Notes: generated by a model from the sequence alone, not told the origin. A stretch of DNA of 64,000 nt from Selenomonadaceae bacterium (GCA_017527075.1 JAFXQM010000024.1:1-64000); one strand, 5' to 3'; shown: positions 1-9,824, counted from the stretch's first letter. Translations and numbers: made by a program.

Positions 1-3000
1 GAGAGTTTCCGCGCCGTCGCCGCCCGACAATGTGTCATTGCCTGCGCCCGCGCTGATTTTTAAATTGTCGCCCGCGCTTGTAATGTAATCGCCGTCCGCT
101 GAGCCCGTGAGCACTTTTCCGCTGTAATCGCCCGCCTCCACGCTGAACGTAAAGCCGCCCGCGTTGCTGACGATTTTCAGGTTCTTGTTGAAGTTTTCGG
201 CTTCGAGAACTGCCACGCCGTCCGCAGGAGCTTTGAGCTTACTTGCCACGCCGCTGAGCTTGAGCGTCGGGTCGGTCGCTGCAGAGTATGTGATTGACTG
301 CGCGTCGTCGGAGAGAGTGTAACCCGCCGTCTGTCCGCCGAATGTGTAGACGCCGCCGTCGAGAGTGCCCGCATTGTCCGTCGGAGCCGCCATATTTTTT
401 CCGAGCTTGAGCGAGTAACCGTCGGTCAAAAGTTTAACGGGCGTGCCGTCGGTTTTCATAGCCGCCTTGCCCACGGTGATGACGTCGCCGCTGAGATAAA
501 AATTTTTAACGGAGGTGTCATCGTCGAGGCCGCTGAACTCAAAAGTTTTCGTCGTCGGAGCGGAGTATGTGATTGACTGCCCGTCGTCGGAGAGAGTGTA
601 GCCCGCAGTCGTTCCCTTGCTCTTATAAATTCCGTCGGAGTAAGTCGCCTTTGAATTTTTCGGGGCGGTCATGCCGTCGCCGAGCGCGAGCGTGTATCCG
701 TCGCCGGCAATCGTCACGACTTCGCCCGCGACAAAATCTTTGCTCAAGGTCAGCACGCCGCCCGCCAGCATGTCATCCGTCGGCTGTTTGCTCAGGCCGC
801 TCACCGTGAATTTCAATTCGCCGTCAACGTAATAATTCCAGTCCGCGCCGTCGGCAACAAAGCCGTTAAGATTTTCTGCGCGCGCCCCGACGATGTTCAG
901 TTGCGTCAAGTCCGCCGCGTTTTGAAGTTCAATCGTGCCCGCGACATTTTCTCCGCGCTTGACGGTCAAAATATTTTCGCTGAGGTTGTAAGTGTCGTTT
1001 TCGGCGAGATGAATCGTATCGTTCGCCAAAAGCCCGACGAGAGTGTCATTGCCGAAGGAGCCGCTAAAGATGAAATGATTTCCGCCCGCGCTGCCCGAAA
1101 TTTCTTTGAGGAGGTCGTCGCCCGCGCCCGTGAGGATTGTGTTGTTTGAGCCGGCGAAGTCGAGGCTGTCGTTGCCCGCGCCCAGGTCGATTAAATTTTC
1201 GTCGTGGGCAATGTAACCGGCGGCTGTGAGGCTGTCGTTGAGTCTGCCGAAGAGCACGTAATCGGAGCCGTCGCCGGTGGTGATTGAATTGTTCGAGGCG
1301 GAGTAATTGCTGAGGACAACGATATCGAGCCCCGCGCCCGTGACGATTGAATTGCCGTCGCCGCCGCCCAAGCTCACGAGGTCATTGCCCGCGCCGCTGA
1401 AAATTTTTCCGCCGTCGGAGTGAGTGACGATGATTTGGTCGACACCGCCGCCCGTGAGGATTGAAGTGTCCGTGAGGTAGGAAAGATTAATTTGATTGTC
1501 GCCGTCGCCCAGGTCGAAGCTGTGATTGTAATTGAACTGGAAGAATTGGACGGGCTTGACGGAAATATTTTCTTCGACGTAAACGCCGTCCGCGTCGAGG
1601 TAACCGCTGACGTAAAAATTTCCGTCGTCGCCCTGAAAAACTTCGTAAGCGGTGTAAGCGTTGCCGATTGAATCGACAGCCGCCACGCCGTTGCCGTTGG
1701 TGAGGGTATCGTTGCCCGCGCCGCCCGTGATTGAGTTGGAATAATTTCGCGCGATTGCGTAAGAGCCGTCGCCGCCGAGCAGAAGCTTGCCCTCCATGCG
1801 AACAAAATTATCGCCGTCGCCGAGGTTGATTGAGTGGTGCCCGCCTTCGCCGAGCCGAACGGTGTCTGAGCCGTCGCCCGCGGTGATTGATGAGTATTGC
1901 CCCGTGACCACGAAGTAATCATTGCCGTCGCCCGAATTAATTTCGCACGCGCCTTCGACAACTTCAGCGTAATCATCCGCGGTCGAGCCGACGTAACGAA
2001 CGTCAGCGGTGATTTGCCCCACTTGGAAGTCATTCGCCGCCGTGTGGACGATTTGTTTCACACCGCAGTCGTTGACGAGATAAATCGCGTCGCCGCCCGT
2101 GCCGCCCACTTCGATATCGTCGACGATTTTGCCGAGGAAAATTCCGCTCGCGTCCGTCGAAACGTTTCCTTCGTCGTCGCAGTAGAGCGTGTCGCCGATT
2201 TGAAACTTGGACAGGTCGATATCGGCGGTGATGTCGCCGAAGGCGGGCAGGAGGAGAGTTTGGAGCGCGGCTTGCTTTGCGAAATATCTGAGGAACATGA
2301 AGCCGCCCGCGTAAGCGTTGAGGGTGCCGGTGCCGGGGCTGAGGTCGAGCCCGCTGCTCAATTCGTCGGCGTCGAAGGCGAGGCGGAAAATTGTGCTTGC
2401 GCGTTCGTCGTCGATGCCGTGCGCCAGTTCCGCCAAGCCTTCGGTGATGAATTGCGGCAAGAGGTTCGTGAAGTTGACGTTGGCACCCATGAGCGCGTGA
2501 ACAAATTCGTGAGTGAGCGTGCGGTCGATAAGTCCTGCGTGGCTGCCGTTATAAACGCCGTCGCCGTCGAGGTCGGTCGCGCTGATGTTGTCATAATATT
2601 TCATGTTGACGCTGAGCGTGAGGCGAACGGGCACACCGTCGGCTGAGGAGCGTTGGGCGTTGCTGACGGCGGCCAGAGCTTCGGAGCTCGTGTCCGTGTA
2701 AAAGTACAGCCCGATGTCTTTAATCATGGCGGTCGGGTCGTTGAAACTGATTCCGAGACTTTTTTCGTCGAGCGTGAGGCAATCGGCCGCCCACCACTTG
2801 AACAGCCCCGCGACGATTGCTTTCTGCGCGTCGGTCAGGTCGTCGAGGGTTTTGGCTTCGATTGTGCCGTCGGAATTTCTTTCGCCGAGCAGATGAATGG
2901 TCAGTCCGTTGCGCGTGAAGGTCGCGGCGTCGGGGAAGGTGGAAGAGACCGAGCCCACTTCTGCGCCGTCGACAGAAACTTTATCGCCGTCCGCCAGCGC

Positions 3001-4221
3001 GGTGAATTTTTCAAGATTAACCGTGGGAGAAGAGCCCGTGACGTTGAGCGAAAAATTTTCCGTCGGCTTCTCGTCGAGTTCAATTTCTGCGGGCGGAGTT
3101 TCAATCGGCGTGGGCTGATACTCGTCGTCGGAAGCCGGGCGCGCGCCGAGCCATTGGTCGAAGTAAGTTTGATTATTTTCTTCGGAGAGGTCGGCGAGGT
3201 TAATGCCCGAATCGCTGAGCCACTGACCGATTGAAGTTTTCGTGCCGTTGACGTTTACCGTGCCGTCGAGGTTCGTGAAGTCGCCGAGCTTGAGCTTGCG
3301 CGTGCCGGTCGCGTCCGTGATGACGAGCATCATATCCTCAATCTTCGCCGCGCCGATTTCAAACGTGCCGCTGATTGTCATGACGTCCTCGCCGCTGAAG
3401 TCGGTTAAGGTCACGTCGTTGACGTCCGCGGAAATTTTAATCGTGTCTGAGCCGTCGCCGCCCGTGACGGTCGTGCCGCTGCCGTTGACGGTGATTGAGT
3501 CGTCGCCTGCGCCCGCGTTAATCGAGTCGGCACCGTCCGCCGTGATTGTGTCGTCGGCGTCGGTCGCTTGCACAACCCAGTTGCGCGTGCCTGTAATAAT
3601 TTTCTGCGCGGCTGAGGTGGAGGCGGTGTAAGTGTTGACAGAAATTTCGTCGACGATGGAGCGGTCGGTTTTCTCTTCGCCCGTGCCGATGATGAGTGAG
3701 CCGTCCTCTTCGAGCGTGAGCCCGTAACTTTCGGCGAGCGCGCTGAGGTCGAGTTCAGTGCCGTAAAAATCTGTGTCGCCCGCCGTGAGAGTGATGTTTG
3801 CGTCGGAGCCGGTGATCGCGCCCGTGTCGACGTTGGAGGCGGTGCCGAGGCTGAAGCTGACCAATTCGCCGCTTGAGGTGAAGAGAAAATTTTTTCCCAA
3901 CTGAATGCCGCAATATTTTTCCAGAAAGATTTTAGCCTTGCGCAACTTGATTGAGTTCTCTTTGCCGGAGAGGGTGTCGGCGTCGAGGTCGCTCATCAAT
4001 TTGCCCGCGTATTCGGAGCCGAGGATTTCTTCGACGGCCGCGCGTTCGGCGGATTCCTGGTCGGCTTTCATCGCGTCGATAACTTCTTGCGCGGAAGAAA
4101 ATCTTGAAGAGGCACGGACAGCCGCGTCGAACATGTCGTTGCCGAGGTCGTCGTCGGCGGTCGAGAAGCCGTGGTTGGCAAGTCTTGCCATGAATTTTTT
4201 TATGACTTCCTGTGGTGTCAC
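1..4221 (-). CDS. RTX-like repeat protein with HExxH metalloprotease motif (3' end outside window)
   Basis: One frame stays open from a GTG at 4221 to the left edge, giving at least 1407 residues; no stop is seen. An ATG two bases upstream is followed at once by TGA, so GTG is the start, behind AAAGGAG. There is no signal peptide; the first ~130 residues look helical and charged. From about residue 200 there are acidic Gly/Asp/Asn repeats of the GAGND / GDGDN type, as in Ca2+-binding RTX proteins exported by type I secretion. HEFVH at 571-575 with a downstream Glu (594) in ITEGLAEL looks like a gluzincin zinc site. Inferred: a secreted Ca2+-dependent protease or adhesin. No transporter genes are in view. 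A TATAAT-like box lies at 4261-4266 on this strand, without a clear -35. Confidence 0.85.
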   Translation of the reverse strand, partial: MTPQEVIKKFMARLANHGFSTADDDLGNDMFDAAVRASSRFSSAQEVIDAMKADQESAERAAVEEILGSEYAGKLMSDLDADTLSGKENSIKLRKAKIFLEKYCGIQLGKNFLFTSSGELVSFSLGTASNVDTGAITGSDANITLTAGDTDFYGTELDLSALAESYGLTLEEDGSLIIGTGEEKTDRSIVDEISVNTYTASTSAAQKIITGTRNWVVQATDADDTITADGADSINAGAGDDSITVNGSGTTVTGGDGSDTIKISADVNDVTLTDFSGEDVMTISGTFEIGAAKIEDMMLVITDATGTRKLKLGDFTNLDGTVNVNGTKTSIGQWLSDSGINLADLSEENNQTYFDQWLGARPASDDEYQPTPIETPPAEIELDEKPTENFSLNVTGSSPTVNLEKFTALADGDKVSVDGAEVGSVSSTFPDAATFTRNGLTIHLLGERNSDGTIEAKTLDDLTDAQKAIVAGLFKWWAADCLTLDEKSLGISFNDPTAMIKDIGLYFYTDTSSEALAAVSNAQRSSADGVPVRLTLSVNMKYYDNISATDLDGDGVYNGSHAGLIDRTLTHEFVHALMGANVNFTNLLPQFITEGLAELAHGIDDERASTIFRLAFDADELSSGLDLSPGTGTLNAYAGGFMFLRYFAKQAALQTLLLPAFGDITADIDLSKFQIGDTLYCDDEGNVSTDASGIFLGKIVDDIEVGGTGGDAIYLVNDCGVKQIVHTAANDFQVGQITADVRYVGSTADDYAEVVEGACEINSGDGNDYFVVTGQYSSITAGDGSDTVRLGEGGHHSINLGDGDNFVRMEGKLLLGGDGSYAIARNYSNSITGGAGNDTLTNGNGVAAVDSIGNAYTAYEVFQGDDGNFYVSGYLDADGVYVEENISVKPVQFFQFNYNHSFDLGDGDNQINLSYLTDTSILTGGGVDQIIVTHSDGGKIFSGAGNDLVSLGGGDGNSIVTGAGLDIVVLSNYSASNNSITTGDGSDYVLFGRLNDSLTAAGYIAHDENLIDLGAGNDSLDFAGSNNTILTGAGDDLLKEISGSAGGNHFIFSGSFGNDTLVGLLANDTIHLAENDTYNLSENILTVKRGENVAGTIELQNAADLTQLNIVGARAENLNGFVADGADWNYYVDGELKFTVSGLSKQPTDDMLAGGVLTLSKDFVAGEVVTIAGDGYTLALGDGMTAPKNSKATYSDGIYKSKGTTAGYTLSDDGQSITYSAPTTKTFEFSGLDDDTSVKNFYLSGDVITVGKAAMKTDGTPVKLLTDGYSLKLGKNMAAPTDNAGTLDGGVYTFGGQTAGYTLSDDAQSITYSAATDPTLKLSGVASKLKAPADGVAVLEAENFNKNLKIVSNAGGFTFSVEAGDYSGKVLTGSADGDYITSAGDNLKISAGAGNDTLSGGDGAETL

Positions 4222-4300
4222 ATTGAATCACTCCTTTGATTGAAAAATTTTCCGCGCCCAATTATAAACGCGAGAAATTAAAAACTCCTAACTCCTAACT

Positions 4301-6253
4301 TTAATCGGTGCGCGCGGCTTTCATTGCCAGCTTGTTCGCATACATTTGCTCGTCCGCCCGCTTGAAAACTTCGTCGGCAGATTTATCGACGCCCGCCCGA
4401 TAAGTCGCCAAGCCCACCGCCGCCGAAACTTTTTCCCACAGCGCCAGTGACTCGTTGGAAAGTTTGTGCTCCATCTCGGATTTGAATTGCGCGACGAAAT
4501 ATTTGCTCAGCGAAACTTTTTCGCCCTCCAAAATCACGACGAATTCATCGCCGCCGATTCGATAAACATTTTCCGCGCCGAACACCGCGCACGTCAGGCG
4601 GCAGGCGTTCTGCAGGTAAGTGTTGCCCAGCTCGTGGCCGTAAGTGTCGTTGACGCGCTTGAGATAATTCACGTCGACCATGACCATACAAAATTCCGCC
4701 GCGCCCGCGGAAATTTTTTTGTCCAGCGCGGCGACTTCCTCGGAGTAAGCGGTTTTATTTTTTACGCCCGTCAGAGAATCTTTGTGCGCGATTTCATCCA
4801 TGGCGAAAACTTTAACTTGCATGTCGGCGACTCTGGTCTTGGCGCGTTGCAGGTGAGTCAGGTATCGCAAAAAATTTTCCGTCGTCCGCAGCAGTGCCCG
4901 ATATAAATTTTCTATCTCGTCGCCCGTCTTTATCTTCAAGTCCTTGATGAGTTTGATATTTTCCTCGCGCGCCGTCGTGTTGTCGTAAGAAAAATTTCGC
5001 GCGCAGTAAGCAATGGAATTGACGGGCAAGATGATATTGTTCTCGACGAACGCCCGCCCGATTGCAAAGATAAAAATGAAGCAACCCGCGAACAACGCCA
5101 GCAACTTGATGATAAAAATGTGCGTGTACTCCAAGAGCGGCTCCATGGAAAAATCGACAGCGACATAACATTGACATCTGCCTGAGCCGTCGTAAACGGG
5201 TTTGTAAAGCGTGAGCAGGTAACCGTACTCGTCGTCGGTGATAATCGGCGGAATCGGTCTGCCCGCGACCAAATCTTCCATGTAAGGCTTGAGGCTTTCT
5301 TCCGCCTCGACGATTTGCCCGGGCTTGTCCGCCTCGACCATGGCCGTGTTCAAATCGAAAACGACTTGGCAGCCGCGCTCCGAAAATCTGTAGACGTAAA
5401 GATATTTTGCATCCACCGCGCTGTTTTTTATCGCGTAAAGTTTTTCCTCGGTTTCTTTGTAACCTTCGGCCGCGCGTCCGAGTTTTATGTAATTGTCGAT
5501 TCGGTAGGGATTAATCTCGCTGACGGCGACCGTGACCATTCCGTCCACCGTTTTGATTCGTTCATCGACGGCGGAGTCTTGGAAGAGCAGATAACTTATC
5601 AGCGCGATTGAGCTCGACGCGAAGAGCGAACTCAACATCAAAATCGCCAGCGTCTTCGTGCGCAGCGACGCCGACAGATAACTTTCCTTGCTGACGACGC
5701 GTTTCATCTCGTCGGAGAGCGGTGCCTGCCGCTGACCGAGTTCATGAAATCTTTTTTTGACATGCGCGGGCGTCAACTTCAGCAGCACGAACGCCAGCAC
5801 GATTGAGAAACTTTTGTCGAAGGCTTCGTTGAAAATATTTTCCGCGAACGTCGCCTCAAATTCGTTGACCGAGCTGAGAAAGTTCGTGGAGTTTAAAAAA
5901 TCGGCGATGAGCAAATCGAGTGTCCCCGTCACGAACGTCAGCGACGGCACGATGATTAAAAGTTTGCCGGCGTTGTCGAAGAATCCTCGCCGCGCGAAGA
6001 ACGCCGTGAAAATTGCGACGAACACATTGACGGAGCAAAAATACATTTCTGTCGGCTCGTAAAGGACAGCCTTGAGTAAATTCGTGAAGAAACCGACGGC
6101 GATGCCCGGCGCGTATCCTCCGAGTGCCGCGATAAAAATCGTGCCGCTCGTGTCCATGTAAACGGGCAGGTCGAAAGCTTCCGTGACCATTGAGCCGAAC
6201 AAATTCAAAATCAATCCGCCGATAAAAATTAAAATCAGTTTTGAGTCAGACAC
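4301..6253 (-). CDS. Membrane-bound diguanylate cyclase (GGDEF)
   Basis: 650 residues. The first ~170 residues are a multi-pass hydrophobic block resembling ECF-type S-component or 5TM receptor regions. A transmembrane helix near 200, a probable extracytoplasmic sensor region, another helix and a HAMP-like linker follow. The C-terminal cyclase domain carries an intact GGDEF at 567-571, so it should make c-di-GMP from GTP. No RxxD inhibitory site is visible just upstream, suggesting no classical product inhibition. Start is GTG 6253 behind AGAAGGA. It reads toward the RTX-like gene with an 80-bp gap carrying heptanucleotide repeats, so co-transcription is possible. No EAL domain. The sensed signal is unknown. 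Confidence 0.88.
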   Translation of the reverse strand: MSDSKLILIFIGGLILNLFGSMVTEAFDLPVYMDTSGTIFIAALGGYAPGIAVGFFTNLLKAVLYEPTEMYFCSVNVFVAIFTAFFARRGFFDNAGKLLIIVPSLTFVTGTLDLLIADFLNSTNFLSSVNEFEATFAENIFNEAFDKSFSIVLAFVLLKLTPAHVKKRFHELGQRQAPLSDEMKRVVSKESYLSASLRTKTLAILMLSSLFASSSIALISYLLFQDSAVDERIKTVDGMVTVAVSEINPYRIDNYIKLGRAAEGYKETEEKLYAIKNSAVDAKYLYVYRFSERGCQVVFDLNTAMVEADKPGQIVEAEESLKPYMEDLVAGRPIPPIITDDEYGYLLTLYKPVYDGSGRCQCYVAVDFSMEPLLEYTHIFIIKLLALFAGCFIFIFAIGRAFVENNIILPVNSIAYCARNFSYDNTTAREENIKLIKDLKIKTGDEIENLYRALLRTTENFLRYLTHLQRAKTRVADMQVKVFAMDEIAHKDSLTGVKNKTAYSEEVAALDKKISAGAAEFCMVMVDVNYLKRVNDTYGHELGNTYLQNACRLTCAVFGAENVYRIGGDEFVVILEGEKVSLSKYFVAQFKSEMEHKLSNESLALWEKVSAAVGLATYRAGVDKSADEVFKRADEQMYANKLAMKAARTD

Positions 6254-6313
6254 TTAACGCGCTTCCTTCTCCGAAAAAATTTTCCCAATTATAACACACT
6301 CAATCACAGGCAA

Positions 6314-6509
6314 CAGAAAATTTTCGCCGTGAAAAATTTTTACCGCCGCTCCAGAAAATTTTTGGGCTGAAAAAATTTTTACCGCCGCTCACAGGAAAAT
6401 TTCGGGCTGAAAAAATTTTTACCGCCGCTCACAGAAAATTTTCGGGCTGAAAAAATTTTGACGCCGCTCACAGAAAATTTTCGCCGTGAAAAATTTTTGC
6501 CGCCGCTCA
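6314..6509. repeat. Five-unit imperfect tandem repeat, 38-40 bp period
   Basis: Units begin at about 6314, 6352, 6392, 6432 and 6471. Each has an AAAATTTT-type palindrome, a GGGCTG or GCCGTG centre, a second A5T5 tract and ends in CCGCCGCTC. It fills most of the 317-bp gap between the divergent GGDEF gene and the gene at 6571, so any promoters for both lie in or beside it. No ORF crosses it credibly. Period and motif resemble the larger array at 41338-41808. Confidence 0.85.
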
Positions 6510-6570
6510 CGTTCGAGAGGCGTTAAAAAAAATTTTTGTCCGCCGATAAATTTTCAAAGGAGGAATTCTT

Positions 6571-7251
6571 ATGGGCAACGAGATTCACTTGGACAACGTT
6601 TATATCGGCGCGGCGGTCACGCTCATGGAAGATTTGGAGCGGCGCGTCGAAAATTTTCACAAGCCGAAGACTTACGCCGAGATTTTGTCGGAGGCGCGCG
6701 ACGGGCTCAAAAAAATTTCGCCGAGCGAAATGTCACTCGACGAATACAAAGCTTACATTGAAAGCGCGCTGCAAAATATTCCGCGCAACATCACTCGCCA
6801 CCGCGACGACGTGACGGTTGTCATCAGCGACGAGGGTTATCGCGCCATGCAAAACGATTCGGAGTACGAGGCTTGGGTTATCGACAGCGTGCGCAAGGAG
6901 CTGAGCGTGCCCGATTATCTTTGCGGTTACCCCGGCACTTACGGCCGCCGCGAAGTGATTCAATTCGGCGCGAGTAAGGAAGAGTATCGCGGACAATCTT
7001 GCGCCATTCGCAAAAACGATTCGCCGCACGTCGAAGAGGAAACTTATTGGGAGCGGCGGCTGAAACGATTGAAGGCGCGGCTCAAGGCGGAGCAGGAACT
7101 TTTCGAGCACGAACAGATTTTGCAAAAGGGCAGCGAAGAGTCCGCGCAGGTCGAGGTAATTCAAAAGGCGCGAGAAGGTTTGACTGACCCTTTCGCGCCG
7201 CAAAAGCCGATTATCGGAGTGCCCGCCGCTTATCTGCTGTCCATGCTTTGA
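6571..7251 (+). CDS. Hypothetical protein, 226 aa
   Basis: The ATG at 6571 follows a strong AAAGGAGGA. The product is soluble, acidic to neutral, with no signal peptide or membrane segment. Residues ~1-75 are helical; the middle holds a short alpha/beta region with a CGYPGTYGRRE stretch. Residues ~155-200 are highly charged and probably coiled coil (WERRLKRLKARLKAEQEL). The C-terminus returns to an ordered tail ending in AAYLLSML. I do not recognise the family. It stands alone, with an array upstream and a copy of the 265-bp element immediately downstream. It could be a phage- or plasmid-type structural or accessory protein, but nothing in the sequence proves this. Confidence 0.7.
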   Translation: MGNEIHLDNVYIGAAVTLMEDLERRVENFHKPKTYAEILSEARDGLKKISPSEMSLDEYKAYIESALQNIPRNITRHRDDVTVVISDEGYRAMQNDSEYEAWVIDSVRKELSVPDYLCGYPGTYGRREVIQFGASKEEYRGQSCAIRKNDSPHVEEETYWERRLKRLKARLKAEQELFEHEQILQKGSEESAQVEVIQKAREGLTDPFAPQKPIIGVPAAYLLSML

Positions 7252-7261
7252 TGTGAATTTT

Positions 7262-7531
7262 GAGGCCGTCCCGGATGGACGGCCCCGCCCGCGTAATGAG
7301 CGTGACGCGAATTCAGCGGGCAACACAGAGCACGGGTGGCTTCAACCTCCAAACCGTTTGCGAGGAGCCGCCCCCGCGAGGCGTCTTTTCTCTTTGCTTC
7401 TTTCTCTTTGGACGCGCAAAGAGAAAGAAGGTTAAACAAACGAAAAATATTTCTCAGCCTGCTGAACACGACGCGCCCAAGCAGTGAGGATTGGTTCTGC
7501 GTGTCCACTCTTGAGAAAGAGGGGACGAGCC
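7262..7531 (+). repeat. 265-bp intergenic element, copy A
   Basis: Defined here as running from GAGGCCGTC to GAGAAAGAGGGGAC. It contains a GCCGTCC/GGACGGC hairpin, a perfect 14-bp stem at 7397-7410/7417-7430 with loop GACGCG, and a terminal CTCTT/AAGAG-type hairpin. It fills the gap between convergent genes at 6571 and 7533. Small ORFs within it are not shared by the other copies and are treated as spurious. Confidence 0.85.
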
Positions 7532-7532
7532 T

Positions 7533-8330
7533 TCACGCATAACTCAATCCTCCGACAGCCGCGCAAATTAAAATCACGAACGCCGCCGCCTTGAAGTCCA
7601 AATCCGTCAGGCGCAACTGTTTCATGTGCGTGCGTCCTTCGCCGCCCCGATAACAGCGCGCCTCCATTGCCATCGCCAAATCGTCCGCGCGTCGAAAGCT
7701 CGACAGGAACAACGGAACCAAAATCGGAACCATCGCCCGCAGCCGACTGATTAACCCGCCCGATTCAAAGTCCAGCCCGCGAGATTTTTGCGCCTTGATT
7801 ATTTTGTCCGTCTCCTCCAAAAGCGTCGGCACGAATCGAATCGCGATTGTCATCATCATTGCCAGCTCGTGAGAGGGCACGCCGATTTTTTTCAGCGGCG
7901 ACAAAAGTTTTTCCGTGGCGTCGGTCAGCTTCAGCGGCGAGGTCGTGAACGTCAGCAGGCTCGCCAACAAAATCAACAGCACCAGCCGCAAACTTATCTT
8001 CGCGCCGTAAATAATTCCTTCCGTTGTCACCTTGAACACGTAAACTTTCGCCAAGACTTCTCCGTCGTGGCTCACGAAATGAATCAGCAGCGTGAACAAA
8101 ATTATCCACGCGAGCGGCTTGACGGATTTCAAAACGGTCAGCGGCGGAACCTTCGACAAAAAAATCAGCGCGCAGGTTAAAATCGTCAGCAGTGCATACG
8201 CCGCCCAACCTTCAGCCGCGAAAATCAAAATCATCAGCGCGAAGAGCGAAATTATTTTTGTGCGCGGGTCGAGCCGGTGCAGGATTGAGTTGCCGGGGAA
8301 AAATTGTCCGAGTGTTATGTCTTGCAGCAT
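7533..8330 (-). CDS. ecfT: ECF transporter T component (EcfT/CbiQ family)
   Basis: 265 residues with several hydrophobic segments (about 25-75, 110-140 and a C-terminal helix). The family's two Ala-Arg-Gly-like coupling motifs are visible as AQKSRG and AMEARCYRG, which dock the ATPases in energy-coupling-factor vitamin and metal importers. The cytosolic coupling region between them is present. The usual ecfA1/ecfA2 ATPase genes are not downstream here; the gene ends next to a repeat element, so they would lie elsewhere or upstream outside the window. The neighbour upstream, 3 bp away, is a glycosyltransferase, so the arrangement is atypical. Substrate cannot be assigned from the T subunit alone. 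Confidence 0.9.
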   Translation of the reverse strand: MLQDITLGQFFPGNSILHRLDPRTKIISLFALMILIFAAEGWAAYALLTILTCALIFLSKVPPLTVLKSVKPLAWIILFTLLIHFVSHDGEVLAKVYVFKVTTEGIIYGAKISLRLVLLILLASLLTFTTSPLKLTDATEKLLSPLKKIGVPSHELAMMMTIAIRFVPTLLEETDKIIKAQKSRGLDFESGGLISRLRAMVPILVPLFLSSFRRADDLAMAMEARCYRGGEGRTHMKQLRLTDLDFKAAAFVILICAAVGGLSYA

Positions 8331-8333
8331 TTA

Positions 8334-9824
8334 TCAAACGTCCTCGCGGAACATCGTCGGCAAAGTTTTTATCCGCAAATGATTTTTCATCAGCCAGACG
8401 GTCATCAATCGTTCGGCGAAGTGTCCGACCACGCGCGAGTAATCGTGTCCCATCTCCTCCAGGCTCTTGCCTCTGAGTTCTATCTTGTCACGAATTTCTT
8501 CCGTCGCGTCGAGGAGGAACGAGAAGAGCCATTCGCAGTAGGCATTGAAAATATTTCGGCGCGTGATTTGAATCGCGGCGGGAAAAAGTGTGACGCCGTT
8601 GATTAAATCGTCGAAGGCGTCGAGGTAATCGGGGTGCACGCGCGCCAAGTGACTGCGGACAATTTTTTCGGTGACTTTGACCAAATCGGGCTGACCCGTC
8701 GACAAAATTATCATGTCACGTTGCGGGCGGTTGAACATGTTTTCGTGATGAGTGATGATGTCGTACTCGTCCAGGAGCTTGAGAATTTCTTCCGCGCTCA
8801 AAATTTTTTCCGCGTCGAAAATTTTTTGATTGTCGTCGGTCGTGAGGAAGCGGCGGTAGTGAACGAGCCCGACGATTGAGTGCGAAGTATTTTTCCAAAT
8901 CCAGTAAAGCGCGGTGGCTTCGTCGAGGAAAGGATTGAGGCGGCTGATGTTGGAGCCCGAATCGTCGCCCGCGTAACCGAAAAAATTTTTTGCGCGCGCG
9001 TGGCCGGCGTGAATGAATTTGTAACCTGCGGGCAGCGCGGAAAGTTTTGCGTCCTTGTGCGTGACGACGTAAACGCAAACGTCGGCGGGCGGGACGATTT
9101 TTTTTATGTGGAACCAAGAGCCGTTCGAAAAGCTGAATCGTTCGACACTCGCGAAAAAATTTTCTTGCGCCGCCAAAAATTTTTCGAGCGCGGAATTTTT
9201 CCTCACGAACGCAAAAATATTTTCGGACAGCGCGTCGGTTTTAATCAGCGCGTCGACAAATTCTTCGGGCGAACGTTCCTTGCTCAAGATGAGCGCGTCG
9301 AAGTGATGAAATTTGCATTCGTCGAACGCGCGAAAAATTTTCCCGTAAACATTTTCCATAATCGGATGAACTTTTTCGGCGAGGCAATCGACCGCGCTGT
9401 TGAAGCCGATTGTATGCATGCGGAAACCGCTCGCGGCAAGGAAGGCGTCGAAGTCGAGGGCGCGCCCGATTTTTTTTGCGATGAGCAAACCTTCCAAAAA
9501 TAAAAAAGTTTCTTTGGAGGAGAAGCCGCCGTGAATTTTCCGCACGAAAGTTTCGACGGGCACGACCTGCGAACTCGGAGAAAATTTTTTGAGGAAGTAA
9601 TAAAAATCCAAAGCGTCGACGAAAATTAAATAATCTGCCGCGCCGTCGAGGAGCAGGCGAATATTTTCATCCGTCAGAGCTCGTCCTCCGAGAAAAAGTT
9701 TTGCGCCGTCGTCCGTCTTATCAAAAAGAATTTGCCCGACGACTTCGACGGGCTTGTTGCCAATTTTTTTTATGAACTCCTCCATGCTTCCGCAAACCAA
9801 CACGCGCGGCACGTAAGTCGCCAT
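8334..9824 (-). CDS. DUF4422-type glycosyltransferase-like protein
   Basis: 496 residues from ATG 9824, chosen for the GGGGGA in front of it; an in-frame extension to 9920 has no ribosome site. The C-terminal half (about 270-490) shows hallmarks of DUF4422, found in capsule/LPS glycosyltransferases: YKFIHAGHA, then LDEATALYWIWKN and VGLVHYRRF. The N-terminal half has alternating beta/alpha segments of unknown role, perhaps a Rossmann-like domain. No signal peptide or membrane helix, so cytoplasmic or peripheral. Likely transfers a sugar in surface polysaccharide assembly (family inference). It overlaps the promoter of the divergent acetyltransferase at 9922. Confidence 0.8.
   Translation of the reverse strand: MATYVPRVLVCGSMEEFIKKIGNKPVEVVGQILFDKTDDGAKLFLGGRALTDENIRLLLDGAADYLIFVDALDFYYFLKKFSPSSQVVPVETFVRKIHGGFSSKETFLFLEGLLIAKKIGRALDFDAFLAASGFRMHTIGFNSAVDCLAEKVHPIMENVYGKIFRAFDECKFHHFDALILSKERSPEEFVDALIKTDALSENIFAFVRKNSALEKFLAAQENFFASVERFSFSNGSWFHIKKIVPPADVCVYVVTHKDAKLSALPAGYKFIHAGHARAKNFFGYAGDDSGSNISRLNPFLDEATALYWIWKNTSHSIVGLVHYRRFLTTDDNQKIFDAEKILSAEEILKLLDEYDIITHHENMFNRPQRDMIILSTGQPDLVKVTEKIVRSHLARVHPDYLDAFDDLINGVTLFPAAIQITRRNIFNAYCEWLFSFLLDATEEIRDKIELRGKSLEEMGHDYSRVVGHFAERLMTVWLMKNHLRIKTLPTMFREDV

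Noticed and set aside
7230..7542. Several 60-92 codon ORFs in element copy A
   Set aside because: Not conserved in frame among the other copies of the element.
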